From: Faecalibacterium langellae
GTDB taxonomy: Bacteria > Bacillota > Clostridia > Oscillospirales > Ruminococcaceae
Reading direction: 5' to 3'
Assembly (NCBI RefSeq): GCF_002549775.1
Contig: NZ_NMTR01000021.1
Location: 744,001-808,000 of the forward strand
Length of the DNA: 64,000 nt
Below are positions 51,885 through 62,194 of this stretch, in pieces. How positions within the stretch are numbered: the stretch's first letter is position 1; the number at the start of each line of letters is the position of its first letter. The notes beneath the pieces were generated by a model. That model was not told where the DNA came from and did no database searches. It was given only the letters and a program-made list of their open reading frames with translations. A program made the translations under genes and the position numbers.

Positions 51885-53288
51885 TTATTCAGCGTTCTGG
51901 CAGAACAGCGAGAAGGTGCGGTAGGCCATGTACAGGTCGGTCTTGTGGATGACCTCAAAGGGAGAGTGCATGGACAGCACCGGCACGCCGATGTCCAGCA
52001 CGGGGATGCCCCGGTTTGCCACATACTTGGCAATGGTGCCGCCGCCGCCAAGGTCCAGACGGCCCAGTTCACCGATCTGCCATGCCACATCGTGGGCGTC
52101 CAGCAGGCGGGTGATGTTCCCTACCAGCTCGGCGTTGGCATCGCTGGCTGAGCTCTTGCCGCGGCTTCCGGTATACTTAAAGAATGCCACGCCGCGGCCG
52201 GCATAGGTGCCGTTCTGGGGTTCAAAAGCGCCTGCCCAGGACGGGTCGTAGGCGGCGGTCACGTCGGCAGACAGACACACGCTGTTTTGGAAAGCAATAA
52301 TATCGTCCTGCCCGGCGGCACGGCACAGCAGCTGCAGGAAGTGGAACACATACATGCTCTGCATACCGGTGACACCGTCGGAGCCGATCTCCTCTTTATC
52401 GGTCAGCACGCAGACGGTGGTGTGCAGGGGGTCCTTCGTCTCGATCTCTGCCATCAGGGCCGGGTAGGCATCCACGCGGTCATCGTGGCCGTAGCCGCCC
52501 ACCATGGAGCGGTCAAAGCCGATATCCCGGGCCTTGTGGGCGGGCACCACTTCGATCTCGGCGCGGGTGAAGTCGCGCTCGGTGACGCCGTACTTCTCGT
52601 GCAGCAGCATCAGGGTGTTCAGCTTAACAGCTTCCTTGATGTCGGCATCCTCCACGGCGTCGGACCCAATGAGCACGTTCAGTTCTTCGGCCTTGATGCC
52701 CTCGCTGAGCTTGCGGTCGTTCTGCTCGGCCCCCAGATGCGGCAGCAGGTCGGTGATGCAGAACACCGGGTCGTTCTCGTCCTCGCCCACCGCAAAGGAC
52801 ACGCTGGAGCCGTCGGCACGGGTGAACACGCCGTGGATGGCCAGCGGAATGGTGCCCCACTGATACTTGCGGATACCGCCATAGTAGTGGGTCTTGAAGT
52901 AGCTGAAGTGGTTGGACTCGTACAGCGGGTTCGGGCGCAGGTCCAGACGCGGGCTGTCGATGTGGGCGATGACCAGACGGAAGCCTTCCTCAAAGGGCTT
53001 CTGGCCGATGGTGGCGGCCACGACGGCCTTGTGTTCCTGCACAAAATAGATCTTTTGGCCGGGGGCATAGGTCTTTTTCGGCTCGAATTTCTCGTAGCCT
53101 GCTTCCACCAGCAGTTTCTCGCTGGCTGCAGCGGCCTCGCGCTCGGTCTTGGCGGCGTTCAGGAAGGTCTTGTAGCCTTCGGCAAAGGCAGCGGCCTTTG
53201 CCTTGACATCCGCGTTCTTGTCGGCGGCATACTCCGGCTGATAAAGCAGCTGTTCGGCTGCCTGCTTTGCGGTAAGCATTTCGCTCAT
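51885..53288 (-). CDS. M18 family aspartyl aminopeptidase
   Basis: 467 residues. Metal-site motifs AHIDSPRLDLRPNPL (about residue 108), DKEEIGSDG (about 300) and the C-terminal MHSPFEV with a metal His are present, in a cocatalytic zinc peptidase fold. It removes N-terminal acidic residues in the cytoplasm. It lies 17 bases after the transglycosylase gene, likely one operon. Confidence 0.92.
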   Translation of the reverse strand: MSEMLTAKQAAEQLLYQPEYAADKNADVKAKAAAFAEGYKTFLNAAKTEREAAAASEKLLVEAGYEKFEPKKTYAPGQKIYFVQEHKAVVAATIGQKPFEEGFRLVIAHIDSPRLDLRPNPLYESNHFSYFKTHYYGGIRKYQWGTIPLAIHGVFTRADGSSVSFAVGEDENDPVFCITDLLPHLGAEQNDRKLSEGIKAEELNVLIGSDAVEDADIKEAVKLNTLMLLHEKYGVTERDFTRAEIEVVPAHKARDIGFDRSMVGGYGHDDRVDAYPALMAEIETKDPLHTTVCVLTDKEEIGSDGVTGMQSMYVFHFLQLLCRAAGQDDIIAFQNSVCLSADVTAAYDPSWAGAFEPQNGTYAGRGVAFFKYTGSRGKSSASDANAELVGNITRLLDAHDVAWQIGELGRLDLGGGGTIAKYVANRGIPVLDIGVPVLSMHSPFEVIHKTDLYMAYRTFSLFCQNAE

Positions 53289-53304
53289 GTTCGTTTATCT
53301 CCTC

Positions 53305-53976
53305 TCAGTTTCCCGCATAAATGCGCTGATACGCAGCATAGCAGGAAGTGATTTTTTTGACGTAATGGTTCATCTGATTATAGGGAAAACCCTGCAGGGT
53401 GACGCCGTCAGCGGAGTGTTCCTCCATCTGTAGCAGATTGTCCACCGTGCCCCAGCCGCTGTGGTAGGCCGCCGCAGCCGTGGCCACATCGCCGTTGTAG
53501 CGGGTCAGGCACAGGTGCAGGTAGTAGCACCCGAAACGGATGCTCACCTCCGGGTCATACAGATCGGCAAAGGTCAGCCCTTCGTCCGGGGCGATCTTGC
53601 TGCGCAGCCAGATGAAGGTCTCCTCGGTCATCTGCATCAGACCCCGGGCGTCCACGGTGGAAGTGGCCTGCGGATCAAAGCCGCTCTCGGTGCGGATGAA
53701 GGCATCCACCAGCAGCGGATCGAGGTCGTAGGTCTCGGCCCACTGGTCCACAAGGGCTTCGTATTTGCACGGGTAGAGCAGCCGTTCGGCGCCGTCCCAG
53801 GCACGGGGCAGCACCACCAGTGCAAGAAGCACCGCCAGAGCCAGCAGGATCAGACGACGGATGCGCTTTTTTCTGCGGCGGCGGGCCTTTTCGGCGCGGA
53901 CAGCACGGCGCAAATGAGCGGCTTCCGGGTCGTACTGCGGGGCAGTGTCCTCTCGTTTCTTGTATTGTTCGTTCAA
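53305..53976 (-). CDS. Membrane-anchored lytic transglycosylase
   Basis: 223 residues. A basic cytoplasmic N-terminus and one membrane helix (about residues 43-60) lead to an SLT domain with catalytic Glu in IRTESGFDPQA, GLMQMTEETF and AAAYHSGWG. It cleaves peptidoglycan glycan strands outside the membrane. Start is TTG at 53976, overlapping the coaE stop (TTGA) and preceded by GGGAGAG. Confidence 0.87.
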   Translation of the reverse strand: MNEQYKKREDTAPQYDPEAAHLRRAVRAEKARRRRKKRIRRLILLALAVLLALVVLPRAWDGAERLLYPCKYEALVDQWAETYDLDPLLVDAFIRTESGFDPQATSTVDARGLMQMTEETFIWLRSKIAPDEGLTFADLYDPEVSIRFGCYYLHLCLTRYNGDVATAAAAYHSGWGTVDNLLQMEEHSADGVTLQGFPYNQMNHYVKKITSCYAAYQRIYAGN

Positions 53977-54590
53977 AGCCGCTCTCCCGCACCTCCTTCC
54001 GTCAGGAGCTTCTCGCACAGCTTTTCTGCCTCGGCCTGCAGATGGGCAAGGTCGGCATCGTTGTGCAGGACATAATCCGCCTGCGCGGTCAGGGATTCTT
54101 CCGGCATCTGCGCATTCAGGCGGCGGGCAGCCATCTCGGCCGAGATGCCGTCCCGGGCAACGATGCGCGCCACGCTGGTTGCAAAAGGGGCCGTGACCAC
54201 GCACAGGCGGTCGCACTCGGGCTGTGCCGCCGTGCCCACGATGACCGCGCCATCCAGCACGAACAGTGCCGCACCGGCTTCCTGCGCAGACTGCTTTGCC
54301 GCACGGATGCGCCGCACGATTTCCGGATGGGTCAGGCTGTCCAGCGCCCGCTTGCCCTCAGACGTGGCAAAAGCGCGGTCTGCCAGCAGGCGGCGGTCCA
54401 GCGTGCCGTCCGGCAAAAGGATATCCGCCCCGAACCGCTGGGCCAGTGCGGGCAGCAGCGGCGAACCGGGCAGGAGAATCTCGCGGCTGATCTGGTCGGC
54501 GTCGGCCAGCGGCACACCGTGGGCCGAAAACACCGCCGTAACGGTGGATTTGCCGCAGCCGCTGCGGCCTGTGATACCCAGCGTGATCAT
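53973..54590 (-). CDS. coaE: Dephospho-CoA kinase
   Basis: 205 residues. P-loop GRSGCGKST (residues 8-16), the DAD motif and LTHPEI/RRI segment match CoaE. It completes CoA synthesis. ATGA overlap with sua5 and TTGA overlap with the transglycosylase gene show tight coupling. Confidence 0.93.
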   Translation of the reverse strand: MITLGITGRSGCGKSTVTAVFSAHGVPLADADQISREILLPGSPLLPALAQRFGADILLPDGTLDRRLLADRAFATSEGKRALDSLTHPEIVRRIRAAKQSAQEAGAALFVLDGAVIVGTAAQPECDRLCVVTAPFATSVARIVARDGISAEMAARRLNAQMPEESLTAQADYVLHNDADLAHLQAEAEKLCEKLLTEGGAGERL

Positions 54591-55624
54591 AAATCGATCA
54601 CCCGGAAAGCCGCCGCACGGATGAGGCGGTTGTACACCGCCATGGACAGACCATCCTTCTGCGGGCAGCGGGCATAGACCACGGCATCGCCCTGCTCATC
54701 CAGCGCGCGCAGGGAGCGGAAGATGTGTTTCGCCTGATCAGCACCGTCGCCCTCGCGGCCATATTCCACGCAGGGTACACCCAGCTTTTCGGCTTCGCCG
54801 GTGAAGCACAGGCAGCTGGGATTCTGGTCGGCGTGTGCATCCACATAGGCCTTGAACTGCTCAAAGGTGCCGTTCAGTAGGGTCACATCGGCCTTGGGAG
54901 CATAGTGCTTATACTTCATGCCGGGGCTGCGCACCACAGCACCCTCCGGCAGCTTTTCGAGGATAGCCTTGGAGACCTCCACTTCCTCACCGAGGGCGCG
55001 CTCGAGGTCTTCCAGCGTGATGTGGCCCGGGCGGAACAGCGTGGGCTTATCCCCCACCACCGACACCACGGTGCTCTCCACACCCACGTCACACTCGCCG
55101 CCATCCAGGATCAGCGGCAGGCGGCCGTCCATATCGGTGAACACATCCTGCGCATTGGTGGGGCTGGGCTTGCCGGAAAGGTTCGCGCTGGGGGCCGCAA
55201 AGGCGCAGCCGCTCTGCTGGATGACCGCGCGGGCCACCGGGTGGCTGGGCATGCGGATGCCCACGGTGTCCAGACCGGCGCAGCACTCCGCCGCCACCTC
55301 CGGGCCGCGGGGCATGATGATGGTGAGCGGGCCGGGGCAGAACGCCGCCATGAGCAGCTGGGCACGCTCGGGCACCTCGCTGACAAGACCCGGCAGCATC
55401 TCCGGCCCGGTCACATGGACGATCAGGGGATTGTCCTGCGGGCGGCCCTTCGCCACGAAAATTTTCTTGACCGCCTCGCCGTTGCGGGCGTCGGCGGCAA
55501 TGCCGTAGACCGTCTCGGTGGGCAGGGCTACCAGCTCACCGTTTTGCAGCAGCTGCGCGGCTTTGGCAATGCTTTCAGCCCGGTCGGCGGGCAGAATTTT
55601 AGTTTTCATTTTCATACGAATCAT
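54587..55624 (-). CDS. L-threonylcarbamoyladenylate synthase (Sua5 type)
   Basis: 345 residues with the YrdC domain (ALPTETVYGIAADA, KGRPQDNPLIVH, SANLSGKPSPT) and the C-terminal Sua5 domain (MKYKHYAPKA onward). It makes the activated threonylcarbamoyl group for the t6A37 tRNA modification. It lies downstream of prfA as in other Firmicutes. Starts at 55615 or 55609 are also possible. Confidence 0.93.
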   Translation of the reverse strand: MIRMKMKTKILPADRAESIAKAAQLLQNGELVALPTETVYGIAADARNGEAVKKIFVAKGRPQDNPLIVHVTGPEMLPGLVSEVPERAQLLMAAFCPGPLTIIMPRGPEVAAECCAGLDTVGIRMPSHPVARAVIQQSGCAFAAPSANLSGKPSPTNAQDVFTDMDGRLPLILDGGECDVGVESTVVSVVGDKPTLFRPGHITLEDLERALGEEVEVSKAILEKLPEGAVVRSPGMKYKHYAPKADVTLLNGTFEQFKAYVDAHADQNPSCLCFTGEAEKLGVPCVEYGREGDGADQAKHIFRSLRALDEQGDAVVYARCPQKDGLSMAVYNRLIRAAAFRVIDL

Positions 55625-55708
55625 CGTTCTTTCTATCTGTAAAGTATTTCTGCTTTGCGGCAGATATCGACAGGATAACGTATTATTTCAGAATCACTTT
55701 CAAAGCGC

Positions 55709-56791
<1,083 letters not shown>

Positions 56792-56841
56792 TGTTCCTGC
56801 AGTTCTCCTTACATTCTCAAATCATGCGTGCACCGGCAGGT

Positions 56842-57030
56842 CTAGCCCTGCCCGGGCTTTATCACCTTTTTGATGTTCTTTTCGATCTTGGCACGGGGCA
56901 GCATCACTTCGCGGCCGCAGCCGGTGCAGCGGATCTTGAAATCCATGCCGACGCGCAGCACTTCAAAGCTCTGCGCACCGCAGGGGTGCTTCTTGCGGGT
57001 GAGGATGGTATCTCCCACAGCGATATCCAT
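56842..57030 (-). CDS. DUF951 small protein
   Basis: 62 residues. DUF951 blocks GDTILTRKKHPCG and IRCTGCGREVMLPR, with three Cys that could bind metal. Probably RNA- or ribosome-linked in Firmicutes, but function is unknown. Starts the prfA-sua5-coaE operon; AGGGAGAACC precedes the ATG. Confidence 0.85.
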   Translation of the reverse strand: MDIAVGDTILTRKKHPCGAQSFEVLRVGMDFKIRCTGCGREVMLPRAKIEKNIKKVIKPGQG

Positions 57031-57128
57031 AGCTCTGGTTCTCCCTTCTGCCCACCTTTTTCAAAACACAGGCGGGCGCTGTGTGCCGCACGGCCGGAAC
57101 GTTCCGGCAGCGCCGCACATACAGATAT

Positions 57129-57157
57129 AGTATAATGCAAAGCCACACAAAATGCAA
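57129..57157 (-). promoter_or_regulatory. Promoter of the DUF951-prfA operon
   Basis: Minus strand TTGCAT, 17-base spacer, TATACT. Confidence 0.75.
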
Positions 57158-57224
57158 ATATCCGCCGGGGCGGATGCATAGGTTTTAATAGTAACCAAAA
57201 ACAACAGAGAAAGAGGAATGAAAG

Positions 57225-58160
57225 ATGATGCAAGCATATCGTACCGAAGGCAACTACCGCTGCGCTGCCCGCCTGACCGCCGCCGAGCTGCGCGCCGCCA
57301 TGGCGAACCGCGAAATTCTGCAGGCCACCGCCCTGGCCTTTGACACCCAGCGCCAGCTGCGTTTCGAGTTGGGCGGTGTGAAGGCCATGATGCCATTCGC
57401 ACAGTGTGCCGATGGGGCCGAAAGCGGCACCGTGCGGGATATCGCTGTACTGACCCGGGTGGGGCGGCCCACCTGCTTCGTCATTGATGCATTGGATACA
57501 GACGAGAACGGCCAGCCCGTGTATCGTCTCTCCCGCGCAGAGGCGCAGCGGATGTGCAAGGCCGACTATCTGGATACGCTGCAGCCCGGCGATATCCTGC
57601 CCTGCACTGTGACTCACATTGAACCCTTCGGTGCCTTCTGCGACGTGGGCTGCGGCATCAGTGCCCTGCTGCCCATCGACTGCATGTCGGTGAGCCGCAT
57701 CTCCTCCCCCGCCGACCGGGTCAGCGTGGGGCAGCAAATTTTGTGCGCCATCAAGAACCGGGACGTGCAGGGCCGTTTTGTGCTGACCATCCGGGAGCTG
57801 CTGGGCACCTGGGAGGAGAACGCGGCCGGGTTCACCGTGGGCGAAACCGTGGTGGGCATCGTGCGCAGCGTGGAGGATTACGGTACCTTCATTGAGATCG
57901 CGCCCAACCTGGCGGGCCTTGCCGAGAGCTGTACCGGTCTTACCCCGGGACAGGCCGTGAGCGTCTACATCAAAAACATCCTGCCGGAGAAAATGAAGAT
58001 CAAGCTGGTGATCGTGAACCACGCCCTGAGCCAGCGGCACCGGTTCGAGCTGAAATATTTCATCACCGAAGGGCATCTCGACCGCTGGGTGTATTCCACG
58101 CCGGAAAGCCCGAAACGGATCGAGACGGATTTTGCCGCTTCGGCTTGCAATCCGGTGTGA
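57225..58160 (+). CDS. S1 RNA-binding domain protein
   Basis: 311 residues. Two clear S1 domains: GDILPCTVTHIEPFGAFCDV (about residue 120) and GETVVGIVRSVEDYGTFIEI (about 205); the first ~90 residues resemble a degenerate third. Similar to the shorter S1-like proteins that replace full ribosomal S1 in clostridia. It binds RNA, probably on the ribosome. AAAGAGG precedes the ATG. Confidence 0.83.
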   Translation: MMQAYRTEGNYRCAARLTAAELRAAMANREILQATALAFDTQRQLRFELGGVKAMMPFAQCADGAESGTVRDIAVLTRVGRPTCFVIDALDTDENGQPVYRLSRAEAQRMCKADYLDTLQPGDILPCTVTHIEPFGAFCDVGCGISALLPIDCMSVSRISSPADRVSVGQQILCAIKNRDVQGRFVLTIRELLGTWEENAAGFTVGETVVGIVRSVEDYGTFIEIAPNLAGLAESCTGLTPGQAVSVYIKNILPEKMKIKLVIVNHALSQRHRFELKYFITEGHLDRWVYSTPESPKRIETDFAASACNPV

Positions 58161-58211
58161 AAGCCTTTATACTAAGAAGGAACAGAAAATGCAAAGGGGA
58201 TGTATGGAACG

Positions 58212-58763
58212 ATGACCGCCAATGATGCTTTTACTGCCGGTGTACGTCCCGGCGGGTTGACCAGCAGCACCGAGATCCGGCTGCTGCTGTGCTATCTGGT
58301 AAAGAATGCCGGCCCCATTACCCGGCAGGAGATCGAGAACGCCCTGATGGAGGAGGCACTGGTCAATTACTTTGAGATCGGCTCGTGCCTGGACGATATC
58401 ACAAAGCAGCAGCTCGTCACCCTGACGAACGGCAGCTATGCCATCACCGAAAAAGGCCGCAAGGTGGCGCAGGAGCTGGCCTATGACCTGCCCCGCAGTG
58501 TGCGGGAGCGGGCTGTGGCCGCCGTGCTGCGCTGCCAGACCTGGGCCCGGAAGGAAGCCAAGTACAGCGCCAGCATCACCGAAAAAGCGGATGGGCACTG
58601 TTCCATCCGCTGCACCGTCAAAGGGCTGGACGAAGACCTGTTCTGCCTGGACCTGGGCACGCCGGACCGGCTGACCGCCGAACTGGTGAAAAAGCAGTTC
58701 ATTCTCAAGGGTAACGAAATTTATCAGCTGCTCATCAATAAACTGACCGAAGAAGAAAAGTAA
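58212..58763 (+). CDS. DUF4364 family protein
   Basis: 183 residues. The winged-helix-like first half (TSSTEIRLLLCYLVKNAGPITRQEIENAL, split by turn; then ITEKGRKVAQEL) and a C-terminal beta-rich region fit DUF4364. A DNA-binding role is likely but not shown. ATG at 58212 was chosen because AAAGGGG abuts the earlier ATG at 58200. Confidence 0.78.
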   Translation: MTANDAFTAGVRPGGLTSSTEIRLLLCYLVKNAGPITRQEIENALMEEALVNYFEIGSCLDDITKQQLVTLTNGSYAITEKGRKVAQELAYDLPRSVRERAVAAVLRCQTWARKEAKYSASITEKADGHCSIRCTVKGLDEDLFCLDLGTPDRLTAELVKKQFILKGNEIYQLLINKLTEEEK

Positions 58764-58822
58764 CGATTTTGAATGGCCGCCGCTTCGCTCTGGCCATAAT
58801 TAGCGGAATTATTTTTATTTTT

Positions 58823-58858
58823 AAAAACAGGAAAAGCCTGCGGGCTTTTCCTGTTTTT
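58823..58858 (+). terminator. Terminator after the DUF4364 gene
   Basis: AAAAACAGGAAAAGCC pairs perfectly with GGCTTTTCCTGTTTTT around TGCG; likely active in both directions. Confidence 0.85.
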
Positions 58859-58935
58859 GCTTTCACCATCAAGAGGCCGCAGGGACAACAACATTTTTAA
58901 AGATGATAAACTTCGCAATTGGGGCTTTTTACGTG

Positions 58936-58977
58936 AAAAAAGCGGTTTGGAAGCGTCCGCAGACGCGCCCAAACCGC
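58936..58977 (-). terminator. Terminator of spoIVA
   Basis: Minus strand GCGGTTTGG pairs with CCAAACCGC, with an inner GCGTC/GACGC stem, followed by TTTTTT. Confidence 0.8.
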
Positions 58978-59033
58978 AAATATAATAAAATAGATTTCCG
59001 CTGAATATGGCCAAAGCGCACGCGGCGGCCATT

Positions 59034-60524
59034 TTAAATCAGAATGCAGATGAGCCCGGTGCAGCCCTCGTTGATGACCCGTTCCAGCGTTTCCTGCAGG
59101 CGGGTGCGGGCCTCCTGCGGCATGTGCAGCAGCTTGTTCTGCAATCCTTCGTTTACCAGCTCGTGCAGGCTTTTGCCGAAAATGTTCGATTCCCAGAGCT
59201 TTTCCGGGTCGTCCGCAAAGCCCTGCAGCAGGCTGTGTGCAAGATCCTCGCTCTGTTTCTCGGTGCCCACGATGGGGCTGAGCTCGGTGTGGATGGTGGC
59301 TTTCATCATCTGGATAGATGGTGCGCTGGCTTCCAGCCGGACGCCGTAGCTGGAGCCCTGCTTCACGATCTCGGGCTGCTCCAGCCGCAGCTCGCTCACC
59401 GAGGGCATCACGATGCCGTAGCCGGTGGCCTCTACCTGCTCAAGGGCGCTGCGCACCTTCTCATACTCGCGCTTGGCCTTTGCCAGCTCCATGATGCAGG
59501 GCATCAGGCCCGCTTCGTCGCCAATGGCAAGGCCGGTCTGTTCGCTGAGCACCTGATAGAAAATTTCCGGTTTCAGCTCCACCGTGATGCGCACGATGCC
59601 GTTTGCAAGATCGATGCCGCTGATGGCTGACCGCTGCACCGCGTCGCATTCCAGCGCAGGTGCGTCGTTTCCAGCAGGCACATCCTTCATGCGGGCGACC
59701 TTCCCGGCCAGCTGCATGGCCGCGTCATACACCTGCGTCTGCAGCCAGTGGCCGTTTTCCAGCATAGTCACCCAGCGCGGCAAGGCAAAATCCAGCTCCT
59801 GCACCGGGAACTCGTACAGCACCTGCCGCAGGATATTCCCCAGCGCCGCGGCATCCAAATCGACGCAGCTCACCGGCAGAACAGTGTGGTCATAATCCCG
59901 TGCCATGCCCTCGGCCAGCTGTCTGGTCTCCGGGGCATCCGGGTGGGTGCTGTTGAGCAGAATGATGTAGGGTTTGCCCAGCGCGTCCAATTCTTCGATG
60001 ATGCGTTTTTCTGTGGCTGCATAGCCTGCACGCGGAATGTCGCTGACTGTGCCGTCGGTGGTGACCACGATGCCGATGGTGGAGTGCTCGCAGATGACCT
60101 TGCGGGTGCCGGTCTCGGCGGCAAGGTCGAAGGGCACCTCGTGGTCGAACCACGGACTTTTTACCATGCGGGGCTTTGCGTCCTCCTCGTGGCCCATGGC
60201 CCCTTCCACCATGTAGCCCACGCAGTCGATGAGCCGCACCCGGCACTCGCCGCCGCCTTCCAGCTGCAGTGGCACGGCTGTTTCCGGGATGAACTTCGGC
60301 TCGGTGGTCATGATGGTGCGCCCCGCCGCCGACTGGGGCAGCTCGTCCCGGGCACGTTCCCGCGCAGCCGCCGGGCCGATGGCCGGCAGCACCAGCTGCT
60401 CCATAAACCGCTTGATAAAGGTGGATTTGCCGCTGCGCACCGGGCCCACCACACCGATGTAGATATCTCCGCCGGTGCGTGCGCCGATCTCGCGGCAGAT
60501 GCCATTCTGTTCCTGATTTGCCAA
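59034..60524 (-). CDS. spoIVA: Stage IV sporulation protein A (coat morphogenetic ATPase)
   Basis: 496 residues, close to the 492 of B. subtilis SpoIVA. ARTGGDIYIGVVGPVRSGKS gives the Walker A site (about residues 14-33), with LIDCVGYMVEGAMGHEE and LLNSTHP following. SpoIVA polymerises on the forespore surface and anchors the coat. TTG at 60524 follows GGGGAGA with seven bases between; a longer frame upstream crosses the promoter. A sigma-E-like promoter lies upstream and a SipL-like partner is encoded at 1.3-2.8 kb. Confidence 0.95.
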   Translation of the reverse strand: MANQEQNGICREIGARTGGDIYIGVVGPVRSGKSTFIKRFMEQLVLPAIGPAAARERARDELPQSAAGRTIMTTEPKFIPETAVPLQLEGGGECRVRLIDCVGYMVEGAMGHEEDAKPRMVKSPWFDHEVPFDLAAETGTRKVICEHSTIGIVVTTDGTVSDIPRAGYAATEKRIIEELDALGKPYIILLNSTHPDAPETRQLAEGMARDYDHTVLPVSCVDLDAAALGNILRQVLYEFPVQELDFALPRWVTMLENGHWLQTQVYDAAMQLAGKVARMKDVPAGNDAPALECDAVQRSAISGIDLANGIVRITVELKPEIFYQVLSEQTGLAIGDEAGLMPCIMELAKAKREYEKVRSALEQVEATGYGIVMPSVSELRLEQPEIVKQGSSYGVRLEASAPSIQMMKATIHTELSPIVGTEKQSEDLAHSLLQGFADDPEKLWESNIFGKSLHELVNEGLQNKLLHMPQEARTRLQETLERVINEGCTGLICILI

Positions 60525-60584
60525 AGCTGTGTCTCCCCTTCCCGTTTGCGCTGTGCACCGGACTTGTGCCGGTCCGCTCGTTGT

Positions 60585-60613
60585 ATCGTATGAGGAGAGC
60601 GCTTTTATTATGA
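60585..60613 (-). promoter_or_regulatory. Sigma-E-type promoter of spoIVA
   Basis: Minus strand TCATAAT, 14-base spacer, CATACGAT: six of seven and seven of eight matches to the sigma-E pattern KMATATT-N14-CATACANT by hand. spoIVA is a sigma-E gene in B. subtilis. Confidence 0.7.
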
Positions 60614-60621
60614 CGAAAACC

Positions 60622-60665
60622 ATTTGAAATGGCTCCGCATTCGCTCTGCCATTCTTAGCGGAAAT
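60622..60665. repeat. Related copy of the intergenic repeat
   Basis: TTTGAAATGGCTCCGC, then TTCGCTCTGCCAT and TTAGCGGAA align with the left end of the 58771 element with a few mismatches. It lies just upstream of the spoIVA promoter. A GCGGCC-tgcg-GGCCGC hairpin follows at about 60692-60707. Confidence 0.6.
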
Positions 60666-60767
60666 ACCTTTTATATTTTAGTATTTGTCGCGGCCTGCGG
60701 GCCGCTCCAAATGCGCTTTTCACCAGAAAGGCTGTAAACAGAAACGGCATCATCATTTTTATAAAAA

Positions 60768-60803
60768 GTAAAAGGGAAGCATCCGCAGATACTTCCCTTT
60801 TAC
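60768..60803 (-). terminator. Terminator of aspS
   Basis: GTAAAAGGGAAG pairs perfectly with CTTCCCTTTTAC; on the minus strand TTTTT follows, 18 bases after the aspS stop codon. Confidence 0.85.
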
Positions 60804-60820
60804 AAAATATAAGGATAAAA

Positions 60821-62155
60821 TTACGGAGTCAGACGGTTGGGGCCGCGGAACAGGAATTCTGCGTCCTTGATGGTCAGGCCGCACAGCAGCATGGTCAGGC
60901 GGTCGATGCCCAGACCGAAGCCGCCGTGGGGCGGGCAGCCGTACTGGAAGAACTCCAGATAGAACTTGACATCCTCGGCCAGACCCTTTTCCTCGGCCTG
61001 CTTCTTCAGCACGTCGTAGCGGTGCTCACGCTGGGCGCCGGTGGTGATCTCGACACCGCGCCAGATCAGGTCGTAGCCCTGGGGCACGCCGTTCTCGTCG
61101 CGCATGTGGTAGAAGGCACGCTTCTCGGCGGAGTAATCGGTAATGAACAGGAACTCGTGGCCGTAGTGCTTCTTCACCCACTCGTAGCTCAGGCGCTCGG
61201 CCTCGGTGGTCAGGTCGCCCTTCTCGCTCTCATCGACGGTATAGCCGAATTCTTCTTCCAGACCCTTGTACAGGTCGGCCAGCTTGACCACCGGGAACGG
61301 GGTGGTGGGGACGATGACTTCCTGGCCGAACAGCTCTTTGATCTGGTCGCCGTAGTTGTCCTTGACGGCCTGCAGACCGGCGGTGAGCAGTTCTTCCTCC
61401 ATCTTCATGACGTCCTTGAAGGAAGTGATGTAGCTGAACTCCAGGTCGAAACCGGAGAACTCGGTGGAGTGCTTGTTGGTGTAGCTCTTTTCCGCACGGA
61501 ACACAGGGCCGGTCTCGAAGATGCGCTCAAAACCGGCGGCCATGGCCATCTGCTTGTAGAACTGCGGGCTCTGCGCCAGATAAGCGTTACGGTCGAAGTA
61601 ATCCACCTTGAACACCTCAGAGCCGCTCTCGCTGGCCGCAGCGATCAGCTTGGGGGTGTGGATCTCGATGAAGTTGCGGTCCAGCAGGAACTTGCGCATG
61701 GCGTTGACAAAGCAGCTCTGTGCCTTGAACATCAGCTGGTTCTCGTCGGTACGCAGGTCGATCCAGCGGTAGTCGATGCGCTGATCAATGCTGGAGCGCT
61801 CGACAGCCTTCTTCTTCTTGGTGGCTGCGATCTCCTTGCGGACGATGGGCAGCGCATCGGCGATGCTCTCGATCTCGATGGTCTCGGGGATCATCTCGAC
61901 GCCGCCCATCTTGACGTAATCGTTTGCCACCACCTTGCCGGTGACGGTGATGACGGAATCCGGGGTGAGCTGGTCGATGGTGTCCACCAGCTCGGGGTGG
62001 TCGGCCTTCTCGACCGTGATCTGCAGTTTGCCGGTAATATCCTTCAGCACGATGAAGGCCATATACTTGCTGTTGCGCAGGTTCTCAATAAAGCCCTGCA
62101 CCTTGACCGTGCCGCCGATGGCCTTTTGAGCCTCGTTGATATAGGTGCGTTCCAT
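60821..62155 (-). CDS. aspS: Aspartyl-tRNA synthetase, archaeal-type (probably non-discriminating)
   Basis: 444 residues. An N-terminal OB anticodon-binding domain (VKVQGFIENLRNSKYMAFIVL) and class II catalytic core with LAQSPQFYKQM (about residue 205), FRAEKSYTNKHSTEF and GIDRLTMLL are present. The short length and QSPQ motif fit archaeal-type AspRS and not AsnRS or the long bacterial AspRS. Such enzymes often also charge tRNA-Asn, needing GatCAB. AAGGAGGA precedes the ATG. Confidence 0.85.
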   Translation of the reverse strand: MERTYINEAQKAIGGTVKVQGFIENLRNSKYMAFIVLKDITGKLQITVEKADHPELVDTIDQLTPDSVITVTGKVVANDYVKMGGVEMIPETIEIESIADALPIVRKEIAATKKKKAVERSSIDQRIDYRWIDLRTDENQLMFKAQSCFVNAMRKFLLDRNFIEIHTPKLIAAASESGSEVFKVDYFDRNAYLAQSPQFYKQMAMAAGFERIFETGPVFRAEKSYTNKHSTEFSGFDLEFSYITSFKDVMKMEEELLTAGLQAVKDNYGDQIKELFGQEVIVPTTPFPVVKLADLYKGLEEEFGYTVDESEKGDLTTEAERLSYEWVKKHYGHEFLFITDYSAEKRAFYHMRDENGVPQGYDLIWRGVEITTGAQREHRYDVLKKQAEEKGLAEDVKFYLEFFQYGCPPHGGFGLGIDRLTMLLCGLTIKDAEFLFRGPNRLTP

Positions 62156-62194
62156 AATACAGGAATCCTCCTTTAACGTCTTGTGTACTGTTTT

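Larger units (their letters stand above)
58771..59036. repeat. Intergenic repeat element with inverted ends
   Basis: The left end (58771-58810, beginning GAATGGCCGCCGC and including TTAGCGGAA) is an imperfect inverted copy of the right end (58995-59036, ending GCGGCGGCCATTTT). Two large hairpins lie between them. The right end reaches the spoIVA stop codon. A related single copy is at 60622-60665. Confidence 0.65.
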
